A stretch of 64,000 bases of DNA from Clostridia bacterium (GTDB taxonomy: Bacteria > Bacillota > Clostridia > Oscillospirales > CAG-272): positions 306,167 to 370,166 of the forward strand of contig JAFTYE010000016.1 of the NCBI GenBank assembly GCA_017464805.1, written 5' to 3'. The notes below the pieces were generated by a model. That model saw nothing but the letters and a program-made list of their open reading frames with translations. It did no database searches and had not been told where the DNA came from. A program made the translations under genes and the position numbers. Positions 18,005 through 28,462 of this stretch are shown here, in pieces. Each line of letters begins with the position of its first letter. Position 1 is the stretch's first letter.

Positions 18005-18026
18005 ATGCAAACGAAATCAATTAGTC

Positions 18027-18056
18027 AAAAGGCACCCAACGGGTGCCTTTTTTATT
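18027..18056. terminator. Terminator after mrp
   Basis: GGCACCC (18031-18037) pairs with GGGTGCC (18041-18047) around a 3-base loop, with an A run on one side and a T run on the other. Confidence 0.85.
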
Positions 18057-18063
18057 ATTTTCG

Positions 18064-18909
18064 TTATTTGGTCGCGTTCTCGATGGCATCGGCCACGGCA
18101 TCAAAATCCGTGTTTTCCATCAGCTCAATCAGGCCCTTATCGCAGAGTGAGGAAAGCTCGGGATCCATGGGAACCTTGGCGAGCAGGGGGACGCCCCGCT
18201 CACGAGCAAATTCCTCGATGCCGCTGTCACCGAAGAGCCTATGCTCCTTGCCACAGTCGGGACAACGGAAGCTACTCATATTCTCAACGATACCGAGGAT
18301 GCGGACGTTCATGAGCTTGGCCATATTGACCGCCTTATCGACGATCATGGACACAAGCTGCTGGGGAGAGGTCACGATCACGATACCGTCGAGCGGCAGA
18401 CTCTGGAAGACCGTCAGAGGTACGTCGCCCGTTCCGGGAGGCATATCCACGAACATATAGTCCACCTCGTTCCAGCAGGTATCCGTCCAGAACTGCTTGA
18501 CCATGCCCGCGATAACAGGGCCGCGCCAAACTACGGGCTTGTTTTCCTCATCAAGAAGCAGGTTGGTAGACACGACAGAGATGCCCATTTTGGTCTGTGC
18601 CGGGAACATTTCCAGCTCCGAGCCTTCCAGGCGCACATCACGCAAACCGAAGGCGCGAGGCACGGAGGGGCCGGTGATGTCGGCATCGAGAACAGCGGTC
18701 TTATAGCCGCGGCGGTTCATGAGGGTAGCGAGGGCACAGGTGACAGTGGATTTTCCCACACCGCCCTTGCCGCTGACTACGCCGATCACGCGCTTGACGT
18801 TGCTGGCGGCATTCTGGGGGGCAAGGAGATCGTTTGCTTCGATTTGATTACTCTCCCGCGAGGAGCAATTCGCGGAGCAGGTGCTGCAATTATGGGTACA
18901 TTCGCTCAT
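18064..18909 (-). CDS. mrp: Mrp/NBP35 family iron-sulfur carrier ATPase
   Basis: A 281-residue P-loop ATPase thought to carry and insert iron-sulfur clusters. An N-terminal cysteine cluster (C4, C8, C11, C15) precedes the deviant Walker A SGKGGVGKST (46-55). The switch-like DMPPGTGDVPLT and the bridging FRCPDCGKEHRLFG motif that holds the shared cluster in the dimer are present. It begins 18 bases after the ClpE-like gene on the same strand and is probably transcribed with it. Confidence 0.94.
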   Translation of the reverse strand: MSECTHNCSTCSANCSSRESNQIEANDLLAPQNAASNVKRVIGVVSGKGGVGKSTVTCALATLMNRRGYKTAVLDADITGPSVPRAFGLRDVRLEGSELEMFPAQTKMGISVVSTNLLLDEENKPVVWRGPVIAGMVKQFWTDTCWNEVDYMFVDMPPGTGDVPLTVFQSLPLDGIVIVTSPQQLVSMIVDKAVNMAKLMNVRILGIVENMSSFRCPDCGKEHRLFGDSGIEEFARERGVPLLAKVPMDPELSSLCDKGLIELMENTDFDAVADAIENATK

Positions 18910-18927
18910 GATGATGTTACCTCTTTA

Positions 18928-21225
18928 TCATTTACAGGAAATCTTTAATTTGTTGTCTTTTACAGAGAGCTTTGCATGGGTCACAGGAGATTCATAATGC
19001 GAGATGACCTCCTCGGCAAGCGGGTCTTCCACGCTTGTGCGGATATAGCGGCGCATATTGCGGGCGCCGTATTTGTGCGAGTAAGACTGCTCGGCAATCA
19101 GAGCGGGAACATCCTCCGTATACGTGAAGGCTATCCCTTTTTCGGCCAGTGCGTCCTTGACCTCGCCCAGCATGATGATGGCAATCTTGGCAAAATCATC
19201 TTTATCAAGATGACGGAAGGTGATGATCTCGTCCACGCGATTCATAAACTCGGGGCGCAGGAAGGAAGAAAGCGCACGCTCGGTGTTGGCTTTTCCCTGC
19301 TCGATCACACTTTCACCGAAGCCCGAAACCGTTCCGACACGGGCGGAGCCTGCATTGGTGGTCATGACGATGACGGTATTTTCAAAATTGACCACGCGCC
19401 CCTGCGCGTCGGTCAGCTTGCCCTCGTCGAGAATTTGAAGCATGATGTTGAGAACGTCGGGGTGCGCCTTTTCGATCTCGTCAAACAGCACTACGGAATA
19501 GGGGCGGCGGCGGATCTTTTCTGTCAGCTGACCTGCCTCGTCGTAACCGACGTAACCGGGCGGGGCACCGATGATCTTGGACACCGAGTGCTTTTCCATG
19601 AACTCGGACATATCCAGACGGATGAGTGTTTCGGGCTGGTGGAACAGATCGGCGGCCAGCACCTTGACAAGCTCAGTCTTACCGACACCGGTGGGGCCTG
19701 CAAAGATGAAGGAGACGGGAGCGCGGCGAGAGGACACACCCGCGCGACTGCGCTTGATGGCGCGCACGACGGCCGAGACGGCCTCGTCCTGACCGACCAC
19801 GTGGGTCTTCAAGCGTTCCTCGAGCTTATCGAGCTGCTCGAACTCGTCGGCACGGATAGAGGTGGCTGGAACGCCCGTCCAGATCTCAATGACCTCGGCA
19901 AGGTCGGCGATCGTCAAGGTGACGGCGGCGCATTCCTTCTCGAGCTGTGCCTGCTTATCTAAGAGCTGAAGCTCCTTGACCTTGACGTCGGCAAGACGCT
20001 TGTATTTTTCTTCGTTTTCCTCGTCCGGCATGGCTTCTGCTGCGTTTTTTTCCTCATAAAGTGCTTTTAGAGCATCGTCAGTGCGACGCTTTTCGTTCAG
20101 GGCATTTGAGGAAAGAGAGACGTGCGAGGCAGCCTCATCCAAGAGGTCGATGGCTTTATCGGGCAGATATCGATCGGTGATATACCGCTCCGAAAGGGTG
20201 ACGGCCTGATAGATCACGGCATCGGGAATGAGGATACCGTGGTAGGTTTCGTAGTAGTCCTTGATGCCGTTCAAAATCTTGATACTGTCTGCGACTGACG
20301 GCTCCTCGACCATGACAGGCTGGAAGCGGCGTTCGAGGGCAGTATCCTTTTCGATGAATTTACGGTATTCCTTGAGGGTCGTGGCGCCGATGACCTGCAC
20401 CTCGCCACGCGAAAGGGCGGGCTTAAGGATATTGGCGGCATTCATGCTTCCCTCACCCTCGCCCGCGCCAACGATGTTGTGCACCTCATCGATGACGAGA
20501 ATGATATTCCCTGCAGCCTTGACCTCGTTCAGAAGGCCGAGCACTCGGGATTCAAACTGACCGCGGAACTGCGTTCCCGCCACAAGGGCGGTCAAGTCCA
20601 CCAGGTAGACCTCTGCGTTGCTCAAACGGTAAGGCACCTCGCCTGCGGCAATACGGCAGGCAAGAGCCTCCGCGATGGCAGTCTTACCGACACCGGGCTC
20701 ACCGATGAGGCAAGGGTTATTCTTCTGGCGGCGGCAAAGGATCTGAATCACGCGCGAAAGCTCGCGGTCACGGCCGACGATGCGGTCGAGCTTGCCTTCG
20801 CGGGCACGGTCTGTCAAATTCTGGCAATAGGTGGTGAGGAATTTTTTCTTCCCTTCTGCCTTTTTCCCTTCCTTTTCCTTGCTTTTGCTATCACCCGACT
20901 TGTCGGGCGAGGCGGATTTGGGTACAAATCCCGCATCCTGGAAAAGCTTGGGCAGGTCGATGGCGGGAGCACCGCCATCGATCTCATTCTCTTTATCCAG
21001 CTCGGAAGGGAGGTTCCCATTTTCGAACATATTGCCGATCTCGGCACTCATGCGGTCAAAATCATCCTCACTGATGCCCATTTTCTCAAGCATATCGTTC
21101 ACGGGCTTGATGCCAAGCTCGCGCGCACATTTGAGGCAAATTCCCTCATTGACGGTCTTGCCGTCCTCCATTCGGGTTATAAACACCACGGCAACTCGCC
21201 TATGGCATCTGGAACACATTTGCAT
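18928..21225 (-). CDS. clpE: ClpE-like ATP-dependent Clp protease ATPase subunit
   Basis: A 765-residue Hsp100/Clp unfoldase that would feed ClpP. The N-terminus is a zinc finger with C4-x2-C7 and C30-x2-C33, as in ClpE, instead of the Clp_N repeats of ClpC. Two AAA+ modules follow, with Walker A motifs [13 protein letters not shown] and [13 protein letters not shown]. Between them is a short coiled-coil/UVR-like middle region ([17 protein letters not shown]). A charged linker after the finger contains [19 protein letters not shown]. It has a perfect consensus promoter; no CtsR box was seen. ClpE versus an atypical ClpC is the only doubt. Confidence 0.9.
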   Translation of the reverse strand: MQMCSRCHRRVAVVFITRMEDGKTVNEGICLKCARELGIKPVNDMLEKMGISEDDFDRMSAEIGNMFENGNLPSELDKENEIDGGAPAIDLPKLFQDAGFVPKSASPDKSGDSKSKEKEGKKAEGKKKFLTTYCQNLTDRAREGKLDRIVGRDRELSRVIQILCRRQKNNPCLIGEPGVGKTAIAEALACRIAAGEVPYRLSNAEVYLVDLTALVAGTQFRGQFESRVLGLLNEVKAAGNIILVIDEVHNIVGAGEGEGSMNAANILKPALSRGEVQVIGATTLKEYRKFIEKDTALERRFQPVMVEEPSVADSIKILNGIKDYYETYHGILIPDAVIYQAVTLSERYITDRYLPDKAIDLLDEAASHVSLSSNALNEKRRTDDALKALYEEKNAAEAMPDEENEEKYKRLADVKVKELQLLDKQAQLEKECAAVTLTIADLAEVIEIWTGVPATSIRADEFEQLDKLEERLKTHVVGQDEAVSAVVRAIKRSRAGVSSRRAPVSFIFAGPTGVGKTELVKVLAADLFHQPETLIRLDMSEFMEKHSVSKIIGAPPGYVGYDEAGQLTEKIRRRPYSVVLFDEIEKAHPDVLNIMLQILDEGKLTDAQGRVVNFENTVIVMTTNAGSARVGTVSGFGESVIEQGKANTERALSSFLRPEFMNRVDEIITFRHLDKDDFAKIAIIMLGEVKDALAEKGIAFTYTEDVPALIAEQSYSHKYGARNMRRYIRTSVEDPLAEEVISHYESPVTHAKLSVKDNKLKISCK

Positions 21226-21286
21226 AATATATCACCTTATCATATCGGCCAAGGCCGTTTGGTTTATCGTAGGGTATCTCTCTCTT

Positions 21287-21315
21287 ATTATACATTAGGA
21301 TAACCGCACTGTCAA
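21287..21315 (-). promoter_or_regulatory. Consensus promoter of clpE-mrp
   Basis: Minus strand: TTGACA, 17-bp spacer, TATAAT, about 60 bases before the start codon. A short palindrome CGGCCAAGGCCG (21245-21256) lies in the leader. Confidence 0.88.
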
Positions 21316-21367
21316 TCTTCATATCTGTCTTTTTTCGGAAGAATCCGTAAACAATTCTTGACGCGGC

Positions 21368-24300
21368 TCATTGCAGAACGAAGTTTTTGTCACCAAGCAA
21401 CTCTCGTAGCTTCGAAAGCAGGGCGGGTGTGGTATCAACACCCGTATCCTTGACGGCGACGTAGCGTTTTTCCGATTCGCCATAGAATAACACAGGGGTC
21501 GTTCCTGGATGAGCACGCAGAATGGCCAGGGCGGCATTGCAAGAATCCGAGGAAAGTGACGGTAGCTTCACATAAAGCTTTTTCGTCGATGCGGTTTTGA
21601 TATCTGCCGTGATTTTTCCACGATTTTTGTTGGATTCAAGGCGAACGAGCGAGGAGAGAAGAAGTTTGGGTGCCTCTCCCTCACGCAGAGAAAGCGTGCC
21701 CTCCGCACAGACGGCGTTCTCGACAAACAGCTCCGAGGCGAAACGATCCAGCACCTTCGGGAACACCACGACCTCCATCTCGCCGTAGCGATCCTCCAGC
21801 GTCACAAAGGCCATGGGATCTCCCGCACGCGTGTTCTTGTTGATGCGCTTAGAAAGAATCCCCGCAATTCGTAGGTGTTGTTTATCCTCGTAAAGGTCCG
21901 ATTCGCCCGTTTCCTCGGAATAGGATTGCAGGATGCCTGCGATCGGTTCGGCTTTCAAGGCAACGATGTGGTCGGAATAATCATCAAGAAGGTGTCCCGA
22001 GAAGGACATGCCCGCACTTTCCTTTTCGAGCATCAGCAATTCTCGTATATTAAATTCGGGCAGATCGGGATATTGGTAGGTGTCGTTTGCTACGCTGTCT
22101 GTCTGATCCGAGAAAAGGTCAAACTGCCCCGTTAGGTTGCTCCGTACGCGGGCGGCCGCATTGTCAAGGATGGTTTCGTAGGCGGAAAGTAAACGACTGC
22201 GGAAGACACCGAGGCCATCGAAGGCACCACATTTGATGAGGGCCTCCACCTGGCGGCGGTTCAGTTCCCCGCCCGCCATACGGCGCACAAAGTCCTCAAA
22301 GCTCATGAATGGGCCATTTTTGCGCTCGCGCAGGATCTGCTCTACAAAAAGGCGGCCGACGTTTTTAATAGCCAGCAGGCCGAAACGGATATTGTCGCAG
22401 GACACGGAAAAATGTAGGTCACTTTCGTTAATATCGGGGGCAAGGACCGCGATTCCTGAACGCTGGCATTCGGCAATATACTCACCAAGCTTGGTGGCAT
22501 CAAGCAAAACCGAGGTCATCAGGGCGGCCATATATTCGCGTTTGTAGTGCGTTTTCAGGTAAGCGGTACGGTAGGAAATGACTGCATAGGCCGCGGCGTG
22601 GCTCTTATTAAAGGCGTAACTGGCAAAGCTGACCATTTCGTCAAAGATGCCGTCGGCCACCTCACCGTCCACACCGCGTGCCTCGGCACCCGCCTTGAAT
22701 TGTGCGCGCTCTGCCTGCATGACATCGCTCTTTTTCTTGGCCATGGCGCGGCGCACGACATCGGCGTGGGCAAAGCTGTATCCTGCCAGTTCACGGCAGA
22801 TCTGCATGACCTGCTCCTGGTAGACGATACAGCCGTTGGTCACACCGAGTATCTTTTCCAGCGCGGGAACAGCATACTGCACCTTTTCGGTTCCGTTGCG
22901 GCAGGCGATATAACGCGGAATGGAGTCCATGGGACCGGGACGGTAGAGCGCGATGGCGGCAATGATATCCTCCATGCTGCTCGGCTTCAATTGGGTAAGC
23001 ATCTGCCGCATGCCGGCCGATTCCAGCTGAAAAATACCACCCGTTTGTCCTTCGCCGATCAAACGGAAGGTAGCGGCATCGTCCACGGGAACGGAAGCAA
23101 GTCGGAAGGTCGGCTCTCGCCGACGGATCTCACGCTCCGCATCCGAAAGGATGGTGAGATAGCGAAGACCGAGGAAATCGAATTTGACAAGACCCAGGGC
23201 GGCATCCGTATCCATGTCATACTGGGTAACGATGGTATCGCTGTTGGTGGACAGCGGCACGTAATAATCGGTCGGTTTTTCGGTGATGACCACGCCCGCC
23301 GCGTGGGTTGAGGCATGGCGCGGCATGCCCTCAAGCGCACGCGCCATATCTAACAGGCGGCGGATCTCGGCAGATTCATCATAAAGCGCACGAAGCTCCC
23401 TACGTTTCATGGCATCCGCGATCGTGACGTTCATTTCATGCGGGATCAAGCGGGCTACCTTATCAACCTCGCTGTACGGCATACCGAGGGCTCGTCCGAC
23501 GTCGCGCACGGCGGCACGCGCCGCCATCGTACCGAAGGTAGCGATCTGTGCAACGTGATCCTTGCCATATTTGCCTTGCACATACTCGATGACCTCGCCG
23601 CGGCGGTCGTAGCAGAAGTCGATATCGAAGTCGGGCAGGGACACGCGTTCTGGATTCAAAAACCGCTCAAAGAGCAGATCGTAGCGTAAAGGGTCTACAT
23701 CGGTGATGCCCAGGCAGAAGGCAACGAGGCTTCCCGCACCCGAGCCGCGCCCAGGCCCCACGGGAATGCCATGATCCTTGGCGTAGCCAACAAAGTCCTG
23801 CACGATGAGAAAATAAGCATTGAAGCCCATTTTATCAATAACGGAAAGCTCATAAGAAATGCGCTCCTCGTACTTCTCTTTCCTGTCCTGCATGAAGTCG
23901 ATATCCCCCGTCTGCACGCGGCGCGAAAAGCCCGCCTGCGTGAGATCAAAAAGGCACTCCTTATGCGTTTTACCTGCAGGCGGTTCAAAGCTCGGAAGAT
24001 AGGTCTGCCCGAAAATAAAATCGAAATTGCACATGTCGGCAATCTTGACGGTGTTGTCAAGCGCGCCCTCGAAGTCACCAAAAAGACGCGCCATTTCATC
24101 GGTACTCTTATAGTAGAACTCGTCCGTTTCAAAGCCGATGGGGCGTCCGTCCGTGATGACATTCCCGGTTTGGATACACATCAGAATGGCCTGGGTGTCT
24201 GCATCCTTTTTTTCGATATAGTGGACATCGTTGGTGGCAACCATGGGAATGCCTGTCCGCATGGAAATATCACAAATCGCATCGGCAACCGTTCTCTCCT

Positions 24301-24844
24301 CGGAAAGATAATGGTCCTGTACCTCCAGATAGAAGCGGTCGCGGCCGAAGATCGCCTGCATTTCCAGCGCGTAGGCCTCTGCCCCGCGAATATCACCCGC
24401 GAGAATAAGCTGGGAAATTTTTCCCGCAAGGCAGGCAGATAAAGCAATAAGGCCCTCATGATGATCACGAAGAAGCTCCATGTCGATACGAGGCTTTGCA
24501 TAAAAGCCCTCGGTAAAGGCACGGGAAACAAGCGAAATGAGATTGCGGTACCCGACCTCGTTTTCGACGAGCAGAACAAGGTGATGACCAGAAGAATCCA
24601 ATTTTCCCTCACGGTCAAAACGGGAACGGGGGGCTACATAGACCTCACAGCCGATGATGGGCTTGACGCCCTCCGCTTTACAGGCACGGTAGAAAGCAAC
24701 CGCACCGTACATCACACCATGGTCGGTGATGGCAACGGCAGAGTGCCCCTCTTTCTTCGCTTTGCGGGGGATGTCTGCGATACGGCAGGCACCGTCAAGC
24801 AGACTGTATTCACTGTGCAGGTGTAAATGCACAAAATCCGCCAT
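21368..24844 (-). CDS. dnaE: DNA polymerase III subunit alpha (DnaE)
   Basis: An 1158-residue replicative polymerase of the DnaE type. The PHP domain opens the protein (HLHLHSEYSLLDGACR), and the polymerase core has the catalytic triad motif PDFDIDF. The finger and (HhH)2 regions and an OB domain near 995-1080 (LRIAGILSKRINKNTRAGDP) follow. The length is typical for DnaE1. The ATG at 24844, one base after the whiA stop and 9 bases after AGGGG, starts right at the PHP domain and is preferred over upstream codons that overlap whiA. It is the last gene of a 13-gene run. Confidence 0.96.
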   Translation of the reverse strand: MADFVHLHLHSEYSLLDGACRIADIPRKAKKEGHSAVAITDHGVMYGAVAFYRACKAEGVKPIIGCEVYVAPRSRFDREGKLDSSGHHLVLLVENEVGYRNLISLVSRAFTEGFYAKPRIDMELLRDHHEGLIALSACLAGKISQLILAGDIRGAEAYALEMQAIFGRDRFYLEVQDHYLSEERTVADAICDISMRTGIPMVATNDVHYIEKKDADTQAILMCIQTGNVITDGRPIGFETDEFYYKSTDEMARLFGDFEGALDNTVKIADMCNFDFIFGQTYLPSFEPPAGKTHKECLFDLTQAGFSRRVQTGDIDFMQDRKEKYEERISYELSVIDKMGFNAYFLIVQDFVGYAKDHGIPVGPGRGSGAGSLVAFCLGITDVDPLRYDLLFERFLNPERVSLPDFDIDFCYDRRGEVIEYVQGKYGKDHVAQIATFGTMAARAAVRDVGRALGMPYSEVDKVARLIPHEMNVTIADAMKRRELRALYDESAEIRRLLDMARALEGMPRHASTHAAGVVITEKPTDYYVPLSTNSDTIVTQYDMDTDAALGLVKFDFLGLRYLTILSDAEREIRRREPTFRLASVPVDDAATFRLIGEGQTGGIFQLESAGMRQMLTQLKPSSMEDIIAAIALYRPGPMDSIPRYIACRNGTEKVQYAVPALEKILGVTNGCIVYQEQVMQICRELAGYSFAHADVVRRAMAKKKSDVMQAERAQFKAGAEARGVDGEVADGIFDEMVSFASYAFNKSHAAAYAVISYRTAYLKTHYKREYMAALMTSVLLDATKLGEYIAECQRSGIAVLAPDINESDLHFSVSCDNIRFGLLAIKNVGRLFVEQILRERKNGPFMSFEDFVRRMAGGELNRRQVEALIKCGAFDGLGVFRSRLLSAYETILDNAAARVRSNLTGQFDLFSDQTDSVANDTYQYPDLPEFNIRELLMLEKESAGMSFSGHLLDDYSDHIVALKAEPIAGILQSYSEETGESDLYEDKQHLRIAGILSKRINKNTRAGDPMAFVTLEDRYGEMEVVVFPKVLDRFASELFVENAVCAEGTLSLREGEAPKLLLSSLVRLESNKNRGKITADIKTASTKKLYVKLPSLSSDSCNAALAILRAHPGTTPVLFYGESEKRYVAVKDTGVDTTPALLSKLRELLGDKNFVLQ

Positions 24845-24845
24845 A

Positions 24846-25742
24846 TCAGCTTTCCCCTTTCCTTTCATTGAGCAACGAGTAGGCAAGATCGGCAATTTTT
24901 CGAAGGCGGTGATGCAATCCCGATTTTGTTAAGGGCGGGTCCGCCTTATAGGCGAGCTGGGCAACAGACATATCCTCATATTGCAGGCGAAGTCTGGCTG
25001 TCTGCTCCAGCTCCGGCGGCAAAAAGGAGATCTTATTTTCGTCGATCAGGCGGCGGATCAGCTCCACCTGCCGTCTGGCGGCCGAAATGGCCTTGCCGAT
25101 ATTATTGGCATCACAGTTAGCGAGGCGATTGGCATCGTTGCGCATGCCATGCTCGATCTTTTTATCCATGACCGTAAAGGTTGCGTGGGTCACGCCGATC
25201 AGGGTAAGAACATCCTCGACAGAGGTACTGTCGCGGAAGTATAGAAGTTTTTCCCCGCGACGGTCCGAGGATTTCGGGAATAAGCCATTTTCCTCTAAAA
25301 AACCACGCAGAAAATCCCGTCGTTCGCGGCAGGAAAATTCCAGAAGATACTGTTTTTCCGGATCGGTGACGCGACCGCAGGCCAAAAAAACGCCGGCAAG
25401 GAAGGATCGACGACAGCTCGAGCATTTCTCTTCAACTGGTTTTTTCGGCATTAAATTCTCGGCAGACCGTATTTTCGCAGCAGCATTGGTTGAAACGAAG
25501 GAAATCATTCGGGAATCAACGGTTCCCTTTCGCTTCCCCTCCCGACATTCGCGGCCAAACTGCTCAAGAACGAGGGTAGCGGCAAATTCACGCAGGTGCG
25601 TGCTATTCAATTCCAAGAAGACTGTATCTCCTTCCGTCACACCGCGCATCAGCATCATGCCAAACAGGAGGGCACGACGGCAACAGGGCTTTTTGCCGAG
25701 CCCTGTTTGTATTTCGTTTTTTACAACCTCTGTAAACGACAT
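24846..25742 (-). CDS. whiA: DNA-binding protein WhiA
   Basis: A 298-residue WhiA: an N-terminal LAGLIDADG-like domain and a C-terminal helix-turn-helix (ERKGES end; DPPLTKSGLHHRLRKI is the recognition region). It regulates sporulation in Streptomyces and affects cell division in Bacillus. MSFTEVVKNEI at the N-terminus is typical. The usual upstream partners rapZ and yvcK are absent; murB lies directly before it, 6 bases away. Confidence 0.95.
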   Translation of the reverse strand: MSFTEVVKNEIQTGLGKKPCCRRALLFGMMLMRGVTEGDTVFLELNSTHLREFAATLVLEQFGRECREGKRKGTVDSRMISFVSTNAAAKIRSAENLMPKKPVEEKCSSCRRSFLAGVFLACGRVTDPEKQYLLEFSCRERRDFLRGFLEENGLFPKSSDRRGEKLLYFRDSTSVEDVLTLIGVTHATFTVMDKKIEHGMRNDANRLANCDANNIGKAISAARRQVELIRRLIDENKISFLPPELEQTARLRLQYEDMSVAQLAYKADPPLTKSGLHHRLRKIADLAYSLLNERKGES

Positions 25743-25748
25743 GCCTTT

Positions 25749-26696
25749 CTACTTTCCGTTTTCTAATATTTCAATTTCCGGTATAAGCAAAACACCGGTG
25801 GTATGCAGCACCTCACGGCGCACATGCGTGATCAGGGTGCGTACATCCTCGGCGGTAGCGCCACCGCGGTTGATGATAAAGCCCGCGTGCTTTTCGGATA
25901 TCTGTGCGCCGCCGCGACAATGACCGCGCAGACCGCAACCGTCAATAAGCCGCCAGGCTTCGGTATCCGAACGGGGGCGTTTGAAGGCACTGCCGGCACT
26001 TGGGTATTGCAGAGGCTGGGAGCGCAGGCGTTTTTGCGTAACGTCACGCACAGTCTGCATGACGCACCTACTGTCCTTGGGGGTCAGTACAAAGGTCGCA
26101 CCAAGAACAACAAGATTACGACGTATATGTAGTATGCTTTCTCGATAAGAAAAACACATTTGCAAGGGAGAAAGATGAAAAACCACATCCGCGTCGGGAT
26201 CGTACAGCTCGACCCGTTCAAGGCGATCGGAGATTTCCATTCCGTTCGCCCCTGCATTCATGTAAATGGCACCACCTACGGTAGCGGGAATGCCATACAG
26301 GCATTCCATTCCCGAAAGACCCTGCCCGGCAGAAGCCAGAATGCAATCGTTGAGTGTCGCGCCGCAAGCAGCATACAGGCGATTTTCAAAGACACGTATC
26401 TGCCGCAGGTGCGAGGTCAGGACCACCGCTCCTGCATACCCATCATCGTGCGGCAAAACATTACTGCCGCCTCCCAAAACGAGACACGGCACTCCTCCTA
26501 AGCGAAGCGTCCTAAACAAAAGACAAAGGGACGGTATATCCTGCGGGATGAAAAGATGCGCAATCCTTCCTCCGATGCGAAAAGTGCAAAATTTCGAAAA
26601 GGATCGGTCTGTCGCATAGTCAAAGCGACATTCCCCCTTCTCCTTGAGCATCAAAAGATCTGCAATAATTCGCGGCAGGTTGTTTTTATGCAACAA
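25749..26696 (-). CDS. murB: UDP-N-acetylenolpyruvoylglucosamine reductase MurB
   Basis: A 315-residue FAD enzyme that reduces UDP-GlcNAc-enolpyruvate to UDP-MurNAc in peptidoglycan precursor synthesis. The FAD-binding segments TFRIGGRIAHLF and LVLGGGSNVLPHD and the catalytic region YGIPATVGGAIYMNAGANG are clear, as are SAGSAFKRP and ISEKHAGFIIN at the C-terminal domain. The start is a TTG at 26696 with GGAG 9 bases upstream; the next ATG is too far inside. It is separated from recN by 60 bases. Confidence 0.95.
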   Translation of the reverse strand: MLHKNNLPRIIADLLMLKEKGECRFDYATDRSFSKFCTFRIGGRIAHLFIPQDIPSLCLLFRTLRLGGVPCLVLGGGSNVLPHDDGYAGAVVLTSHLRQIRVFENRLYAACGATLNDCILASAGQGLSGMECLYGIPATVGGAIYMNAGANGMEISDRLERVELYDPDADVVFHLSPLQMCFSYRESILHIRRNLVVLGATFVLTPKDSRCVMQTVRDVTQKRLRSQPLQYPSAGSAFKRPRSDTEAWRLIDGCGLRGHCRGGAQISEKHAGFIINRGGATAEDVRTLITHVRREVLHTTGVLLIPEIEILENGK

Positions 26697-26756
26697 TGCA
26701 CAGTTCTCCTTTTCAAAAAAACGAGGTTATTTGAAAAGTCAAACAGGTTGTCGTGA

Positions 26757-28439
26757 TTATTCCCCGTCCAGCATGTCAAGAGCCGCCTGTCGTTGTGCTT
26801 CGGTGACCGAAAGGCCGCCGAGAATGCGAGCAAGCTCTGCCACGCGTCCCTCCCGATCTAGGGCAACGACTGTGGTGCTAGCACGGCCTTCGCTCTCCTG
26901 CTTACGGATCACAAAATGATGCTCGGCAAGTGAAGCAATCTGGGCGGAATGCGTGACGCAGAAAATTTGGGTAGCAGCAGAGGAGGCACGGAGCTTCATG
27001 CCGATTTTGCGGGCGGTTTTACCCGACACACCGGTGTCTACCTCGTCGTAAATAACGGTAGGAATGCCGTCCTTATCGGAAATAACACTTTTGAGGGACA
27101 GCATAATGCGGGAAAGCTCACCGCCCGATGCGATTTTGGACATGGGAGCCGGCGGCTCACCGGGGTTGGTGGAAATGAGGAAGGAAACATTCTCCTGACC
27201 GAAATGGTCGAATTGTGGCTCTCCCTTTTCAAAGCGAGGCTCGGTTTTAATGACAAATCTGACACGGGGCATATCCAGGAAGGAAAGGGCCTCGGTAATC
27301 TCGCCTTGCAGGCGAAAAGCTGCCTTTTCGCGGCAATCGTGCAGACGGGCTGCTGTCTCCTTTGCTTCCGAAACAGCAAGCTTTTCCTGCTTTTGAAGGG
27401 CATCAAGACGTTCGTCCGCCCCCTCAAGCTGCTCCAGCTGCTGTGCTGCGCTTTCACGGAAGGAGAGAATGGCGGCAACGTCCTTGCCGTACTTACGGCA
27501 GAGCTTATTGATACCGTCAAGGCGGGCCTCCACACGATTGAGCATGGCGGTGGGATCCTCCATGCCATCACCACCGAGGTCGGCTACCTGCTCGGCGATA
27601 TCATCGATCTGCCACATAAAATCTTCGAGTTTTTGGGAAAATTCCGCCGTTTGCGGAATGACATCATGCAGTTGAGAAAGGGACTGCACGGCGCGGGAAA
27701 GGACGTATGTCACGCTCCCCTTTTCACTTCCCTTGAGGGCGCGGTAGGCAAAGGAGGTCTGCTTCGAAATGCGTTCCGCATTTTGCAGGCGGCGACGCTT
27801 TTCCTCAAGCTCCTCTTCTTCCCCCTCGTGTAGGGAAAGCGCGTCGATGTCCGCGACCTGATACCGGAGCATTTCAAGTCGACGCAAACGTTCGCTTTCG
27901 TCACCCGACACCTCGCGGATCTTGCGACGGATGCGACAAAGCTCGTCGTAAGCGCGGTGGTACTCTGCCAGCTCCTCTCCATCATCGGCATAGGCATCCA
28001 GAATGCGGATATGCTGCTCGGGATCGGTCAGCAAGCGGTTGTCGTTCTGCCCGTGAATATGAATGAGAAGAACCCCCACCTCACGCAACACGGACAAGGT
28101 GATTGCGCGACCGTTGAGGCGAACGGAGGAATGTCCGTCTGCCGAAACGGTGCGTTGGATCAAGAGAAGGCCTTCCTCGTCCGGTTCGATACCGAGCGCG
28201 CGAAGGGCGGCAACCGTATCGGAATCCAGATCCGAAAACACGGCACTGACCAACGCACGATCCTCTCCTTTTCGAATGAGCTCACGATCTGCGCGGTTGC
28301 CGAGAAGAAGGTTAATGCTATCGATCAGAATAGATTTACCGGCACCCGTTTCACCCGTGAAAGCAGAAAAACCACCCTCAAAATCTATATCGACGGATTT
28401 GATGACCGCTATATTTTCTATATGAAGAGATGCAAGCAT
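26757..28439 (-). CDS. recN: DNA repair protein RecN
   Basis: A 560-residue SMC-like ATPase recruited to double-strand breaks. Walker A is GETGAGKSILIDSINLLLG near the N-terminus, two long coiled-coil arms flank the middle, and the C-terminal head has ASGGELSRIMLSLK and VIYDEVDTGVSG. The start at 28439 is 9 bases from GGAGG; an ATG at 28448 directly follows the GGAGG and is less likely. The order argR-recN is standard. Confidence 0.96.
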   Translation of the reverse strand: MLASLHIENIAVIKSVDIDFEGGFSAFTGETGAGKSILIDSINLLLGNRADRELIRKGEDRALVSAVFSDLDSDTVAALRALGIEPDEEGLLLIQRTVSADGHSSVRLNGRAITLSVLREVGVLLIHIHGQNDNRLLTDPEQHIRILDAYADDGEELAEYHRAYDELCRIRRKIREVSGDESERLRRLEMLRYQVADIDALSLHEGEEEELEEKRRRLQNAERISKQTSFAYRALKGSEKGSVTYVLSRAVQSLSQLHDVIPQTAEFSQKLEDFMWQIDDIAEQVADLGGDGMEDPTAMLNRVEARLDGINKLCRKYGKDVAAILSFRESAAQQLEQLEGADERLDALQKQEKLAVSEAKETAARLHDCREKAAFRLQGEITEALSFLDMPRVRFVIKTEPRFEKGEPQFDHFGQENVSFLISTNPGEPPAPMSKIASGGELSRIMLSLKSVISDKDGIPTVIYDEVDTGVSGKTARKIGMKLRASSAATQIFCVTHSAQIASLAEHHFVIRKQESEGRASTTVVALDREGRVAELARILGGLSVTEAQRQAALDMLDGE

Positions 28440-28462
28440 TCGTGACATCCTCCCAAAAGATT

